64,000 nt of DNA from CAYNLG01 sp964397995 (GTDB lineage: Bacteria; Planctomycetota; Phycisphaerae; FEN-1346). Location: contig CAYNLG010000005.1 of the NCBI GenBank assembly GCA_964397995.1, forward strand, positions 18,205 to 82,204, in the 5' to 3' direction. The notes under the pieces were generated by a model. The model was not told where the DNA came from and searched no databases. It was given only the letters and a program-made list of their open reading frames with translations. The translations under genes and the position numbers were made by a program. Shown one piece after another: positions 43,603-52,776 of the stretch. Positions within the stretch are counted from its first letter, which is position 1. Every line of letters begins with the position of its first letter.

Positions 43603-45798
43603 GTGACCGATTCGAAGCCTCTCACGCCCGACGAGCGGGCCGCCGCCCGGCGCGGCTGGCGCGACGCCCACCTGACCGACCGCCAGCGCGGCCTGGCCGA
43701 GGCCCGCGCCTGGTTCGTCTCCGCCGTCTACTGGAGCCCTGGCGACTACGACCGCGGGAGGCTCGTCGCCGAGCTCAAGCGCATGCGCGACTTGGGCATC
43801 ACGTCCGTGCGCTATCACACGCACCGGCCCGAGGAGACCGAGCCCGGCGTTTACGACTTCACCCGGACCGACGACTGGATGGACGCCGCCTCCGAGGCCG
43901 GCATCCAGGTCGTCTACCACCTGGGGCACACCCCGAGCGACGCGCTGCTGGCGGCCCACGGCATCCCGCGCGAGGCCTACGAGGGCGCGATCCTGGCCGA
44001 GCCCGAGATGCAGGTCCTCATGGAGGCCTGCATCGGCCCGGAGATCGCCCGGTACCGCGGCCACCCGGCCCTCGACCACTGGCACGGCTTCGGCGAGCCG
44101 AACGCCGGCGGCAAGAACCTGGAGCGCGAGGCGGACCGCGCCGGCTTTGCCGCCTGGCTCCGCGCCCGCTACGGCACCGTCGAGGCCCTCGACGCCGCCT
44201 GGAACCTGTACCCCGTGGCGGGGCGGCCGATCGTGACCTCGTTCGAGGACGCGTGCGGCCTGACCGAGGCCGCCGAGCGCCGGCCCGGCCAGACCGAGGC
44301 CCTGGTCCAGGGCGGGCCGTTCGGCAAACGCCTGTACGGGGCCAACCGCGACCTGCTCCGGTACCTGACGGAGAAGGCCATCGCCCGGACCCGGGCGTGG
44401 GTCGACCTGGCCCACCGGCTGGACCCGGACCACCCGTTCATGGTCGGGGCGCACCAGCTCTTCGCCAACCAGCCGTACTTCCGCTGGGACGTCCCCACGT
44501 GGGCGCGCACAGGCGACGCCTTCGGCACCAGCATCCACCTGTCGTGGCACTTCGAGCCGGTGCGCGGCGAAGTGGACCGGCCGGTCTACCTCCAGGCCCG
44601 CCTCACGCGCGACGCCCTCAAGGAGGGCCTCACGAGCGCCTTCGAGACCACCGGCGGCGCCGCCCAGTACAGCGGCGGGTACCCGAACGCGATGACCGCC
44701 GGCCTCATGCGCCGCCTCGTCTGCTCGTATCTGGCGGCCGGCAACCTTGCCCTGGCGTTCTGGACGTGGAACCATCGGCCGGGCGGCTGGGAGGCCGGCG
44801 AGTACGGCATGACCACGTGGTCCGGGCGCCTGACGCCCTGGGCGGAGGTGGTCGGCGCGGCGGCGCGGGGCCTGGAGGCGCACGCCGAGGAGCTGTGGGA
44901 GGCCGACCCGGAGACGCGTGTCGGCGTGCTGACGTCGTGGGAGACCGACGCCATCCTCCTGCAGGAGCCCGAGTCGCACCTGCTGCAGGACGCCCCGACG
45001 TTCGCCTTCACCGGCACCAAGATGCAGGGCGTCCGCGCCCGCATCGGCGCCGGCCGCGCGCTGGTCAACCACCGCGTCCCTTTCGAGTACGTGACCGAGG
45101 CCGAGGTGCTCGAAGGCCTCTGCGAGGCGTACCCGGTGATCTACGCCCCGCACTGCCGGGCGCTCTCGGACGAGGTGGTGGCGCGGCTGGCGGCGTACGT
45201 GGCGGCGGGGGGCCGCCTTGTCGCCGACGTCCAGTTCGCCATGCTCCGGCCGACCGGCAAGATGCCCCCCGTGGGCGACGGCACGCCCGCCGAGCGCCTC
45301 TTCGGGGCGTTCGTCGATATGATCCACCACACGCGGACCGCCGAGATGGCCCTCGACGATATCCCGCTGGACGGCTTCTTCGGCGACCTGGTCGTCACCG
45401 AGGCCGACGTCCTGGCCCGTTTCGCCGACGGGCGGCCCGCCGTCACGGAGCACCGCGTGGGGCGCGGCGCGGCCGTGCTCGTCGCCTTCGACCCCGCCTG
45501 GATGTGCCGCGCCCCGGGACGCGACGACCTCGAGACCTGGCTCGCGGGCCTGGTGGCGGGGGACTGGGAGCCGGGGTGGTCGGCGTCGGGGGCGCCGCTG
45601 GCGGTGCGCCTGGCGGCCCCGGGGGCGGACCACGTCTTCCTGATGAACGACGGGCCGGAGGCCGTGGAGGTGGCGGTCGAGGCGGCCGACCGGCGGTATG
45701 CCTCGGCCGTCGAGGTGCTCTCGGGCGAGACGGTCGACCCGGCCAAGGTGCCGCTTAAGGGCGCTTCGGCCGCCTGGCTCCGCCTGGAGAAGGCCTGA
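43603..45798 (+). CDS. GH42-type beta-galactosidase
   Basis: A 731-residue cytoplasmic glycosidase with the three-domain GH42 layout. The TIM barrel (1-400) opens with LVAELKRMRDLGITSVRYHT and carries HWHGFGEPNAGG, whose Glu near residue 165 is the likely acid/base, and SAFETTGGAAQYSGGYPNA, whose Glu near residue 347 is the likely nucleophile. The middle trimerisation domain (about 400-640) contains VTEAEVLEGLCEAYPVIYAP. The C-terminal sandwich follows. The consensus NE before the acid/base Glu is replaced by GE, so it may be a divergent member of the A4 group. The GTG start has AGGAG upstream. Substrate is unproven, but galactosides or related oligosaccharides are expected. Confidence 0.75.
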   Translation: MTDSKPLTPDERAAARRGWRDAHLTDRQRGLAEARAWFVSAVYWSPGDYDRGRLVAELKRMRDLGITSVRYHTHRPEETEPGVYDFTRTDDWMDAASEAGIQVVYHLGHTPSDALLAAHGIPREAYEGAILAEPEMQVLMEACIGPEIARYRGHPALDHWHGFGEPNAGGKNLEREADRAGFAAWLRARYGTVEALDAAWNLYPVAGRPIVTSFEDACGLTEAAERRPGQTEALVQGGPFGKRLYGANRDLLRYLTEKAIARTRAWVDLAHRLDPDHPFMVGAHQLFANQPYFRWDVPTWARTGDAFGTSIHLSWHFEPVRGEVDRPVYLQARLTRDALKEGLTSAFETTGGAAQYSGGYPNAMTAGLMRRLVCSYLAAGNLALAFWTWNHRPGGWEAGEYGMTTWSGRLTPWAEVVGAAARGLEAHAEELWEADPETRVGVLTSWETDAILLQEPESHLLQDAPTFAFTGTKMQGVRARIGAGRALVNHRVPFEYVTEAEVLEGLCEAYPVIYAPHCRALSDEVVARLAAYVAAGGRLVADVQFAMLRPTGKMPPVGDGTPAERLFGAFVDMIHHTRTAEMALDDIPLDGFFGDLVVTEADVLARFADGRPAVTEHRVGRGAAVLVAFDPAWMCRAPGRDDLETWLAGLVAGDWEPGWSASGAPLAVRLAAPGADHVFLMNDGPEAVEVAVEAADRRYASAVEVLSGETVDPAKVPLKGASAAWLRLEKA

Positions 45799-45938
45799 GG
45801 CCGAACTCGCGTGCCGCCGTTGACCGGCGGCGCGGCCGTGCGTGCGAAAGGCATCGCGCATCGAGCCCGCCGCGGAAGCGGCGGGTCACGCCGTCCGTCC
45901 CCGGCGTGCGAGTGCGCCCTCGCCAGACAGGCCCGTCG

Positions 45939-45967
45939 TTGACCGGACTCGCGGCCGGTTCTACAAT
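45939..45967 (+). promoter_or_regulatory. mfd promoter
   Basis: TTGACC, 17 bases, TACAAT. Because it lies inside the upstream extension of the open frame, starts before about 45974 can be excluded. Confidence 0.7.
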
Positions 45968-46018
45968 GCGGCCGTCGGGGCTGCGGTGTGCCTGTGGCGC
46001 GGCTCCCCTCTGGTGTTC

Positions 46019-49000
46019 ATGGCCGACGGCCAGACGATAGCCATCCCGGCAGCAGGGCAGCGGCTTGTCGAGGCCTTTGCCCGCCAGGAGGTCACCGACC
46101 TGGTCCGCCAGACCCTCCGGGAGGAGGGGGCGGCGGGGGTCGAGGGCCTGTGGGGAGCGAGCGCGCCCGCCCTGGCCGCGGCCTGCCTGCCGGACTGCCC
46201 GTCCACGCTCCTCTACGTCATTGCCCACGTTGACGCCACCGACGATGCCGTCGACGACTGGCGGCTGCTGGCGGGCGTGGACGCCCCGGTCTTCCCGGCG
46301 TGGGAGGCCATCCCGCGCGAGACCGACGTTACCGACGAAGTCCTCGGCGAGCGTCTTCGGATTCTCAAGGACCTGGCGGCCGCGCGCGCCGGCCACGCCG
46401 GTCCGCCGCGCGTGCTGGTGGCGACCATCCAGGCGCTGATGCAGCCGGTGCCGTCGCCGTCGCACCTGGCGGAGAACTCGCTGGAGCTGGCCGTGGGGCA
46501 CGAGGTCGGCTTGGCCGAGGTCCGCCGCTGGCTCGGCGTCCGCGGGTTCGAGCCCGTGGACCTGGTGCTGGAGCCGGGCCAGTACGCGGTGCGCGGGGGC
46601 ATCCTGGACGTCTTCCCGCCGACGTCGCCGATGCCGTACCGGGTCGAGTTCTTCGGCGACGAGGTCGACAGCCTCCGCACCTTTGACCCGTCGACCCAGC
46701 GGAGCGACGAGGACCGCGACCGCGTTACCATCGCGTTTGTCCCGACGGGCAAGGGCGGCCCGGTCGCGCCGAGTTCCACGACGAGCCTGCTCGACTACCT
46801 GCCGCCCGACGCCTGGGTCGTCTGGCACGAGCCGCTGGAGATCGCCGAGGTCGGCCGGTCGTTCGTGGCGCGCCTCGCGAGCCCCGTGGGGGTCTTCTCG
46901 TACGACGGGGTGCTGCGGGCGTCGCGCCGGTTCACGCGGCTGGACCTGGCGAGCTTCACCTCGACGGGGGGGAGTGACGCGTTTCTCCTCCGCACCGAGA
47001 GCCACCCCCGCTTCACCGGCAAGGCCGAGACGGTCCGCACGGACCTGGAAGAGCTGGCCGAGGCCGGCCGCGTCCTCCTCATCAGCGACAACGAGGCGGA
47101 GCGCGACCGCGTGGCGGAGATCGTCGCCGCGCTTGCCCCGGCCGTGGCCGCGCGCATCGACCTCGGCGTCGGCCGCCTCTCGGCCGGCTTCCGCCTCGTG
47201 GCCGAGGCCCTGAGTGTCGTCGCCAACCACGAGCTGTTCCAGCGGTACCACGACCGACGCCGGGTGCGGCGGCGGATCGAGACCCGGGCCATCGACACCT
47301 GGCTCGACCTGAAGCGCGGCGACTTCGTGGTGCACGTTGTCCACGGCATCGGCCGCTACCTGGGCATGAAAACCCTCAAGGCCCCGCCCAAGGACGGTCT
47401 GCCCCTGCTGGACGGCGAGGCCCCCCGGACCGGCAAGGCCGAGGAATACCTCGTCCTGGAGTACCGCGGCAAGACGAAGGTCTACGTGCCGGCGTCGCAG
47501 ATCGACCTCGTCCAGAAGTACGTCGGCGGCTTCAAGGGCAAGCCGCGGCTCTCGCGGATCGGCGGCAAGGCGTGGACCGAGAAGAAGAAGCGGGCCGCCC
47601 GGGCCGTCGAGACGCTGGCCATCGACCTCCTCCGCGTCCAGGCGACCCGGGCCGCCCAGCCCGGCTTCGCCTACCCGGAAGACACTCTGTGGCAACGCGA
47701 GTTCGAGGCGTCGTTCCCGTACCCGGAGACCGAGGACCAGACTGCCGCCGCCCAGGAGATCAAACGCGACATGCAGTCGGCGCGCCCCATGGACCGGCTG
47801 CTGTGCGGGGACGTGGGGTATGGGAAGACGGAGTTGGCGGCCCGGGCGGCGTTCAAGGCGGTCGAGGCGGGGCGCCAGGTCGCCGTGCTCGTCCCGACGA
47901 CGGTCCTGGCGGAGCAGCACATGCGGACCTTCCGCGAGCGCATGGCCGACTACCCCGTGGTGGTCGAGATGCTGAGCCGCTTCCAGACCGCCGGCCAGCA
48001 GGCGGACGTGCTGGACCGATTCCGGCGGGGCAAGGCGGACATCGTGATCGGCACGCACCGGCTGCTCTCGAAGGACGTCGAGCCGGCGGACCTGGGCCTG
48101 CTGGTGGTGGACGAGGAGCAGCGGTTCGGCGTCGCCCACAAGGAGCGGCTGAAGCGGATGCGGGAGATGGTGGACGTGCTGACGCTGACGGCGACGCCCA
48201 TCCCGCGGACGCTGCACATGGCGCTCCTGGGCATCCGCGACATCTCCAGCCTCTCGACGCCGCCCCAGGACCGCCGCGCCGTCCGCACCGAGGTCTGCCA
48301 GTGGGACGACGGGCGGATCCGCGAGGCCGTGCTGCGGGAGCTGAACCGCGAGGGCCAGGTCTTCTTCGTCCACAACCGCGTCAAGACCATCGCCGGCGTG
48401 ACGGACCGCCTGCGCGAGCTGGTGCCGGAGGCCCGGACCACCTTCGCCCACGGCCAGATGCGCGAGCACGAGCTCGAGGCCCGCATGCTCGACTTCTTCG
48501 CCGGCCGCGTCGACTTCTTCGTCTCCACTACCATAATCGAGTCCGGACTGGATGTGCCCCGGGCCAACACCATGTTCATCCACGAGTGCGACCTCTTCGG
48601 CTTGGCCGACCTGCACCAGTTGCGCGGCCGCGTGGGGCGGTACAAGCACCGGGCGTACTGCTACCTGCTGGTGCCGGAGGCGCGGCCGCTGACGCCGACG
48701 GCGGTCAAGCGGCTCAAGGCCATCGAGCAGTACTCCGAACTGGGGGCGGGGTTCCAGATCGCCATGCGCGACCTGGAGATCCGCGGCGCGGGCAACATCC
48801 TCGGGGCCGAGCAGTCCGGCCACATTGCCGCCGTCGGCTACGAACTCTACTGCCAGCTCCTGGACCGGGCGGTCGCCCGCCTCCAGGGCCGCCAGGCCGA
48901 GCCCTCCCGCCGCGCCGACGTCCAGGCCGGCGTCGAGGCCTACCTTCCCGCCCGGTACGTCCAGACCGAGAGCCAGCGGATCAGCCTGTACCGGCAGCTC

Positions 49001-49357
49001 CAGCGGGCGGCGTCGCTGGAGGCCATCGACGAGGTGGCGGCCGAGATCGAAGACATGTTCGGCGACCCGCCGCCGGAGGTGCGGCGGCTCGTCGCGCTGG
49101 AGCGGGTGCGGCTGGGGGCGGGGTGGCTCGGGGTCCGGACCCTCCACCGTAAGGGCCGCGACCTCTTCTTCGGCGGCGCCCGGGCCACCGCCCTGGAACC
49201 GGTCTTCCAGACGGCCCCGACCGAAGTCCGCGAGGCCGGCTTGGTCCGGGTGCTCGACCCGACGACGATCGTCTGGCGGCTGGACCCGGAGCCGGACGCC
49301 GCCGGCGCCCTGGCCCTGCTGGAGAAGCTCCTTGCCCGTGCCGGGCAGGGCGACTAG
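46019..49357 (+). CDS. mfd: transcription-repair coupling factor Mfd
   Basis: An 1112-residue translocase that removes stalled RNA polymerase from damaged template and recruits UvrA. Order: UvrB-like N-terminal domains (1-320, with GQYAVRGGILDVFPP), the RNA-polymerase-interacting domain (LKRGDFVVHVVHGIGRYLG), RecG-like helicase with Walker A CGDVGYGKTE (about 596) and DEEQRFG, SATTIIESGLD-type motif as STTIIESGLDVPRANT, the TRG region with QLRGRVGRYKHRAYCYLL, and the C-terminal UvrA-gating domain. The upstream promoter rules out longer starts; ATG 46019 is chosen, with in-frame GTGs at 45986 and 46013 as alternatives because no clear Shine-Dalgarno is present. The foldase gene follows, a common pairing. 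Confidence 0.95.
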   Translation: MADGQTIAIPAAGQRLVEAFARQEVTDLVRQTLREEGAAGVEGLWGASAPALAAACLPDCPSTLLYVIAHVDATDDAVDDWRLLAGVDAPVFPAWEAIPRETDVTDEVLGERLRILKDLAAARAGHAGPPRVLVATIQALMQPVPSPSHLAENSLELAVGHEVGLAEVRRWLGVRGFEPVDLVLEPGQYAVRGGILDVFPPTSPMPYRVEFFGDEVDSLRTFDPSTQRSDEDRDRVTIAFVPTGKGGPVAPSSTTSLLDYLPPDAWVVWHEPLEIAEVGRSFVARLASPVGVFSYDGVLRASRRFTRLDLASFTSTGGSDAFLLRTESHPRFTGKAETVRTDLEELAEAGRVLLISDNEAERDRVAEIVAALAPAVAARIDLGVGRLSAGFRLVAEALSVVANHELFQRYHDRRRVRRRIETRAIDTWLDLKRGDFVVHVVHGIGRYLGMKTLKAPPKDGLPLLDGEAPRTGKAEEYLVLEYRGKTKVYVPASQIDLVQKYVGGFKGKPRLSRIGGKAWTEKKKRAARAVETLAIDLLRVQATRAAQPGFAYPEDTLWQREFEASFPYPETEDQTAAAQEIKRDMQSARPMDRLLCGDVGYGKTELAARAAFKAVEAGRQVAVLVPTTVLAEQHMRTFRERMADYPVVVEMLSRFQTAGQQADVLDRFRRGKADIVIGTHRLLSKDVEPADLGLLVVDEEQRFGVAHKERLKRMREMVDVLTLTATPIPRTLHMALLGIRDISSLSTPPQDRRAVRTEVCQWDDGRIREAVLRELNREGQVFFVHNRVKTIAGVTDRLRELVPEARTTFAHGQMREHELEARMLDFFAGRVDFFVSTTIIESGLDVPRANTMFIHECDLFGLADLHQLRGRVGRYKHRAYCYLLVPEARPLTPTAVKRLKAIEQYSELGAGFQIAMRDLEIRGAGNILGAEQSGHIAAVGYELYCQLLDRAVARLQGRQAEPSRRADVQAGVEAYLPARYVQTESQRISLYRQLQRAASLEAIDEVAAEIEDMFGDPPPEVRRLVALERVRLGAGWLGVRTLHRKGRDLFFGGARATALEPVFQTAPTEVREAGLVRVLDPTTIVWRLDPEPDAAGALALLEKLLARAGQGD

Positions 49358-49360
49358 AAT
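49332..49360 (+). promoter_or_regulatory. promoter inside the 3' end of mfd
   Basis: TTGCCC, 17 bases, TAGAAT, ending 7 bases before an ATG at 49368. It overlaps the last codons of mfd and would drive the foldase gene. Confidence 0.5.
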
Positions 49361-49367
49361 GCCGCCG

Positions 49368-49394
49368 ATGGTCCATGTGAGGGCAGCCCCATGA
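49368..49394 (+). CDS. possible leaderless 8-codon leader peptide
   Basis: ATG GTC CAT GTG AGG GCA GCC CCA TGA: eight codons (MVHVRAAP) starting 7 bases after a -10 box and ending in an ATGA overlap with the foldase start codon at 49391. If translated it would couple ribosomes into the foldase gene. It is supported only by geometry. Confidence 0.35.
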   Translation: MVHVRAAP

Positions 49395-50671
49395 AGGTCC
49401 GACCCCTGATCCTGATGGCCGCGGCGGCCGCCCTGGTGGCCGGCTGCGGTCGCGAGGCCGAGCGCGCCCCGTCCGACGAGCGGCCGCTGGGCTCGTTCAC
49501 GCCGGTCGCCCCGGCGACGAGCGGCGAGTACGACGTCCAGCGGGGCGCCGTGGACGAGGAACCCAGCCCCGTCCGCCCCGTCAAGGGCCGCGCCGAGGCC
49601 GTCCCCGGCTCGGTGGCCGAAGCCGCCCGCACGGCGGCCGAACGCGTGACCACCGCCGGCGAGACCAACTACGAGGCCCGCTTGGAGGAGGTCCCGCTTC
49701 CCGTGGAGCGGGCGCCCGTCCTGACGACGGCTCCCGGCGAGGTCGGCGACGCGCGGCTCGTTAACACGGTGCTGGCGACCGTCAACGACGAGGTAATCAC
49801 CCGCGAGGACATCCTCGGCGAGCTGCGGCCGCAGATGGCGATATGGCGCGCGGAGTCGGAGTCCAAGGAGGATTTCGAGGCCCGGTGCCGGTACGTCGTG
49901 ACGACGCGGCTGCGGGAGAAGATCAGCGAGCGGCTCGTCGTCCAGGAGGCGAAACGCCGCCTCTCCGACGCCGAGAAGCAGCAGATCGACATCACCCTCG
50001 GCCGCATGATGAAGCAGATGATCGCCGAGGCGGGCAGCGCCCTGCTCTTCGAGGAGACCCTCCAGGACACCGGCCGCACCCTCGAAGAAGAGACCGAGCA
50101 CCGCCGCGAGCGGCTCATGGTCCAGCACTTCCTCCGCCAGCACCACGCACCGAACGTCCACGTGACGCACTCGGAGCTGCTGGACCGGTACCGCGAGGTC
50201 CGCGATGAGCGGTACACCCAGCCGGAGAAGGCGGGCCTGTGGCTGATCACGATCCGCAAGAGCGAGTTCGCGGACGCGGCCGAGGCCCGTCGCCACGCCG
50301 AGATGGTCCGCGAGCGGGCCGCCTCCGGCGAGGACTTCGCCCGCCTGGCCGAGCGGTACAGCCACGGGCCGATGGCGAAGAAGGGCGGCGCGTGGGGCGA
50401 GATGACCCCCGGGGCGTTCCGCGTCAAGGCGGTCGACGAGGCCCTCTTCCGCCTGGATGCCGGCCAGGTCGCCCCGCTGGCCGAGACGGACGAAGCGCTG
50501 CATGTGGTCAAGGCGGCCACGCGCCAGCGGGCCCGCGTCGTGCCCTTCACGGAGGTCCAGGACGAACTGGAGGCCGAGATCCGCGACCAGAAGTACAACC
50601 AGACGGTCTCGGACTACATCCAGGGCCTCTACGACCGGGCCTACGTCCGCGTCATGTGGGACAACCTGTAA
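49391..50671 (+). CDS. SurA/PrsA-type peptidyl-prolyl isomerase lipoprotein
   Basis: A 426-residue predicted periplasmic foldase. Lipobox AALVAGC puts the lipidated Cys near residue 19. A disordered Pro/Glu/Ala linker (20-130) precedes the SurA-N-like chaperone region (about 130-270), beginning with NTVLATVNDEVITREDILGE, the sequence by which this family is usually recognised. A parvulin rotamase domain follows (about 280-400): AGLWLITIRKSEF, EDFARLAERYSHGPMAKKGG, DEALFRLDAGQVAP. It should help outer-envelope or secreted proteins fold, which suits a genome with many exported beta-rich proteins. Its ATG may be reached from the leader peptide through an ATGA overlap; GAGGG is also 9 bases upstream. 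Confidence 0.88.
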   Translation: MKVRPLILMAAAAALVAGCGREAERAPSDERPLGSFTPVAPATSGEYDVQRGAVDEEPSPVRPVKGRAEAVPGSVAEAARTAAERVTTAGETNYEARLEEVPLPVERAPVLTTAPGEVGDARLVNTVLATVNDEVITREDILGELRPQMAIWRAESESKEDFEARCRYVVTTRLREKISERLVVQEAKRRLSDAEKQQIDITLGRMMKQMIAEAGSALLFEETLQDTGRTLEEETEHRRERLMVQHFLRQHHAPNVHVTHSELLDRYREVRDERYTQPEKAGLWLITIRKSEFADAAEARRHAEMVRERAASGEDFARLAERYSHGPMAKKGGAWGEMTPGAFRVKAVDEALFRLDAGQVAPLAETDEALHVVKAATRQRARVVPFTEVQDELEAEIRDQKYNQTVSDYIQGLYDRAYVRVMWDNL

Positions 50672-50679
50672 GGCGCCCT

Positions 50680-51033
50680 ATGCCCCTCGTCACGTTCCTG
50701 CCCTACCAGATCCGCCTCGAGGTGCCGCGCGGCACCAGCGTGCTGGCCGCCGCCGACGAGGTCGCCGAGACGGTCCCGGACGACTTCTTCTGCGGCGAGT
50801 TGTGCGAGGGGCGGCACGAGTGCGGCAACTGCCTGGTGGAGGTGGTGGAGGGGGCGGAGAACCTGTCGCCCCGGACGGCCTCCGAGACGGCGCTGCTCGC
50901 GCAACTCGGCGCCGGGCCCGGGTACCGGACCGCCTGCACCGCCCGCGTCCACGGCGACGTCGCTGTTCGCATCCCGTCGCCCGTCCGGCACGACGAGGCC
51001 GAGGGCGGCGCCCAGATGCAGGCCCATCCGTGA
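50680..51033 (+). CDS. [2Fe-2S] ferredoxin-like protein
   Basis: A 117-residue plant/adrenodoxin-type ferredoxin. The iron-sulfur ligands fit C42-x5-C48-x2-C51 and C86 (LCEGRHECGNCLVEVVEG, then RTACTARV). An extra Cys38 precedes the cluster loop. The opening LPYQIRLEVPRGTSVLAAA is the usual beta-grasp start. It should pass single electrons to an oxidoreductase in the cytoplasm; the partner is not identified, and the adjacent ketopantoate reductase uses NADPH and needs no ferredoxin. The ATG follows the foldase stop by 8 bases, with no strong Shine-Dalgarno, consistent with coupling. Confidence 0.85.
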   Translation: MPLVTFLPYQIRLEVPRGTSVLAAADEVAETVPDDFFCGELCEGRHECGNCLVEVVEGAENLSPRTASETALLAQLGAGPGYRTACTARVHGDVAVRIPSPVRHDEAEGGAQMQAHP

Positions 51034-51061
51034 AGCGGAGGGGGCCCTTCGGGAGCGCCCG

Positions 51062-52018
51062 TTGACCTTGCCCACCGATGCCCGCGCCTTTGCCCACGTC
51101 GCCGTCGTCGGCCCCGGGGCGATCGGCTGTGTCCTGGCCGTTTACCTGGCCGGTCTCGAAGGCGGTCCGCGCGTCACGCTGATCGACCACCGGCCCGACC
51201 GGGCCGCGCGCCTGAGCGCGGCGCCTCTGGTTCTGGAGACGCCCGAGGGCGAGGTCGAAGCCCGCGTCCCGGTGGCCACGGCGCCGGCGACGGCGCCGGA
51301 CCTGGTGCTGCTCGCGACGAAGGCCCACGACGCCGCCCGCGCCGCCGCGGCCGCCGCGGCCTGGGCGCCAGCGGCCTCGGTCGTGGCGCTCCAGAACGGC
51401 TTGGGCGTGGCCGACGAGGTCCGCGCCGCCGTCGGCGCGGGGCCCGTGCTGACGGCGGTCAGCTACCAGGCGGCGACGCGGCTGAGCGAGGGCCGCGTCC
51501 GCCACGTCGCCAGCCTCGTCACGTACGTCGGCTACGACGCGGGCCCGCCGGACGCGACGGCGCGGGCCGTCGCGGACCTGCTTACGCGGGCGGGCCTTCC
51601 GGCCGAGGCGGAGGCCGACGTGCGGCACCGGGTGTGGGAGAAGCTGATCGTGAACGTGGCCATCAACCCGGTGGCGGGCCTGGCGGGCGAGCCGAACGGG
51701 GCGGTGGCGTCGCGGCCGACGCTGCGGGCACTGGCGGCGGCGCTCGTTGAGGAGGCTGTGGCCGTCGCGACGGCCGAGGGCGCGCGTCTGCCCGAGGGCG
51801 ACCCCCTGGCGCGGGTCCTCGCCACCGCCCGCCGCACCGCCGCCAACCGATGCTCCATGCTCCAGGACCTGGAGGCCGGCCGGGCGACCGAGATCGACTA
51901 CCTGAACGGCGCCGTCGTCGGCCGCGCCGAGGCCCACGGCCTGGCGGCGCCGACGCACCGGGCGATGGCGGCGCTCGTGCGCCAGGTGTCGGCGGCCGCG
52001 CGGGAGGGCGGCTCATGA
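51062..52018 (+). CDS. panE: 2-dehydropantoate 2-reductase
   Basis: A 318-residue ketopantoate reductase family member that would reduce 2-dehydropantoate with NADPH to pantoate, a step toward coenzyme A. Features are the Rossmann loop VVGPGAIGCVLAVYL (about 13-27), LQNGLGVADEV, and the C-terminal helical domain with WEKLIVNVAINPVAGL (catalytic Lys) and MLQDLEAGRATEIDYLNG, the family's most conserved stretch. A TTG start at 51062 is chosen because GGGAG lies 7 bases before it and no ATG is suitable. The stop overlaps the next gene by ATGA. Paralogues of unknown specificity are common, so the substrate is likely but not certain. Confidence 0.85.
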   Translation: MTLPTDARAFAHVAVVGPGAIGCVLAVYLAGLEGGPRVTLIDHRPDRAARLSAAPLVLETPEGEVEARVPVATAPATAPDLVLLATKAHDAARAAAAAAAWAPAASVVALQNGLGVADEVRAAVGAGPVLTAVSYQAATRLSEGRVRHVASLVTYVGYDAGPPDATARAVADLLTRAGLPAEAEADVRHRVWEKLIVNVAINPVAGLAGEPNGAVASRPTLRALAAALVEEAVAVATAEGARLPEGDPLARVLATARRTAANRCSMLQDLEAGRATEIDYLNGAVVGRAEAHGLAAPTHRAMAALVRQVSAAAREGGS

Positions 52019-52776
52019 ACGGGGTCGACCGCATCCGCCGCCGCAACCGCCGCGTCGCCCTCAACATCTTCCTCTGGCTGGTGGCGGCGCTGGCTGTCGC
52101 CCTGTGGGCCTACGCGTACCTGGACCCCGAGGGCGCACGCCGCGCCGGCGAGGCCCCGCCCGACCAGGGCCTCGCCCCCGAGACGCCGATGGACGCCCTG
52201 CCGCTGCCGGTGTACGCGGCCATGCTGGGGGTGTGCGGGTGGCAGCTGTGGCGGGTGCGCGGCCGGGCGGACCGGCGGCCGCTCTGGGTCCTGCTCGGGA
52301 GCATGGCGGCGTGGTTGCTCTGGCGCGAGCTGCCCTGGGACGAGCGGGTCCTCGGCGACGCCAACACCTGGAGCTGGGCCAAGTATCTCGACGCTCCGGA
52401 GGTTCCGCTCTGGGCCCGCGTCGTGCTGGGCGGCGGATCGATCGCGGCCACCGTCCTGCTGGTGGCCTACGCGGTGCGGCGGGGGAAGGCGCTCGGGCGG
52501 CTGGTGCGCGAGAAGTTCGCGAGCCTGAGCGGCTGGGTCTTCCTGGCGGGGGGCGTGCTGCTGGGCGCGGCCCAGGCGCTCGACAAGTACGCTTCCATCG
52601 ACAAGCATCTCGGGACGAACCTGGCCGCCTGGAAGGCCGACGGCCGGCTGGGCTTCCTGGAAGAGTCGCTGGAGCTGATCGGCCCGCTCTTTCTGCTGAT
52701 GGCGTGCATTCTGGGGGTCCTGGAGACGCCGGCGCGGCCGGCGGCCCCGCCGGACGGGGCCGAGCCGGCGGGCTAG
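52015..52776 (+). CDS. polytopic membrane protein of unknown function
   Basis: A 253-residue integral membrane protein with about six hydrophobic segments (IFLWLVAALAVALWAYAYL, LPVYAAMLGVCGWQLW, PLWVLLGSMAAWLLW, RVVLGGGSIAATVLLVAYAV, WVFLAGGVLLGAAQAL, LIGPLFLLMACILGVL). A loop between the third and fourth, RELPWDERVLGDANTWSWAK, is Trp/Asp-rich and may be functional. No domain is recognised. It is translationally coupled to panE by ATGA and preceded by GGGAGG. Its stop shares the palindromic CTAG with the stop of the convergent gene. Confidence 0.75.
   Translation: MNGVDRIRRRNRRVALNIFLWLVAALAVALWAYAYLDPEGARRAGEAPPDQGLAPETPMDALPLPVYAAMLGVCGWQLWRVRGRADRRPLWVLLGSMAAWLLWRELPWDERVLGDANTWSWAKYLDAPEVPLWARVVLGGGSIAATVLLVAYAVRRGKALGRLVREKFASLSGWVFLAGGVLLGAAQALDKYASIDKHLGTNLAAWKADGRLGFLEESLELIGPLFLLMACILGVLETPARPAAPPDGAEPAG

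Noticed and set aside
45755..50503. A 1582-residue minus-strand frame
   Set aside because: Antisense of mfd and the foldase, which have clear domains and promoters.
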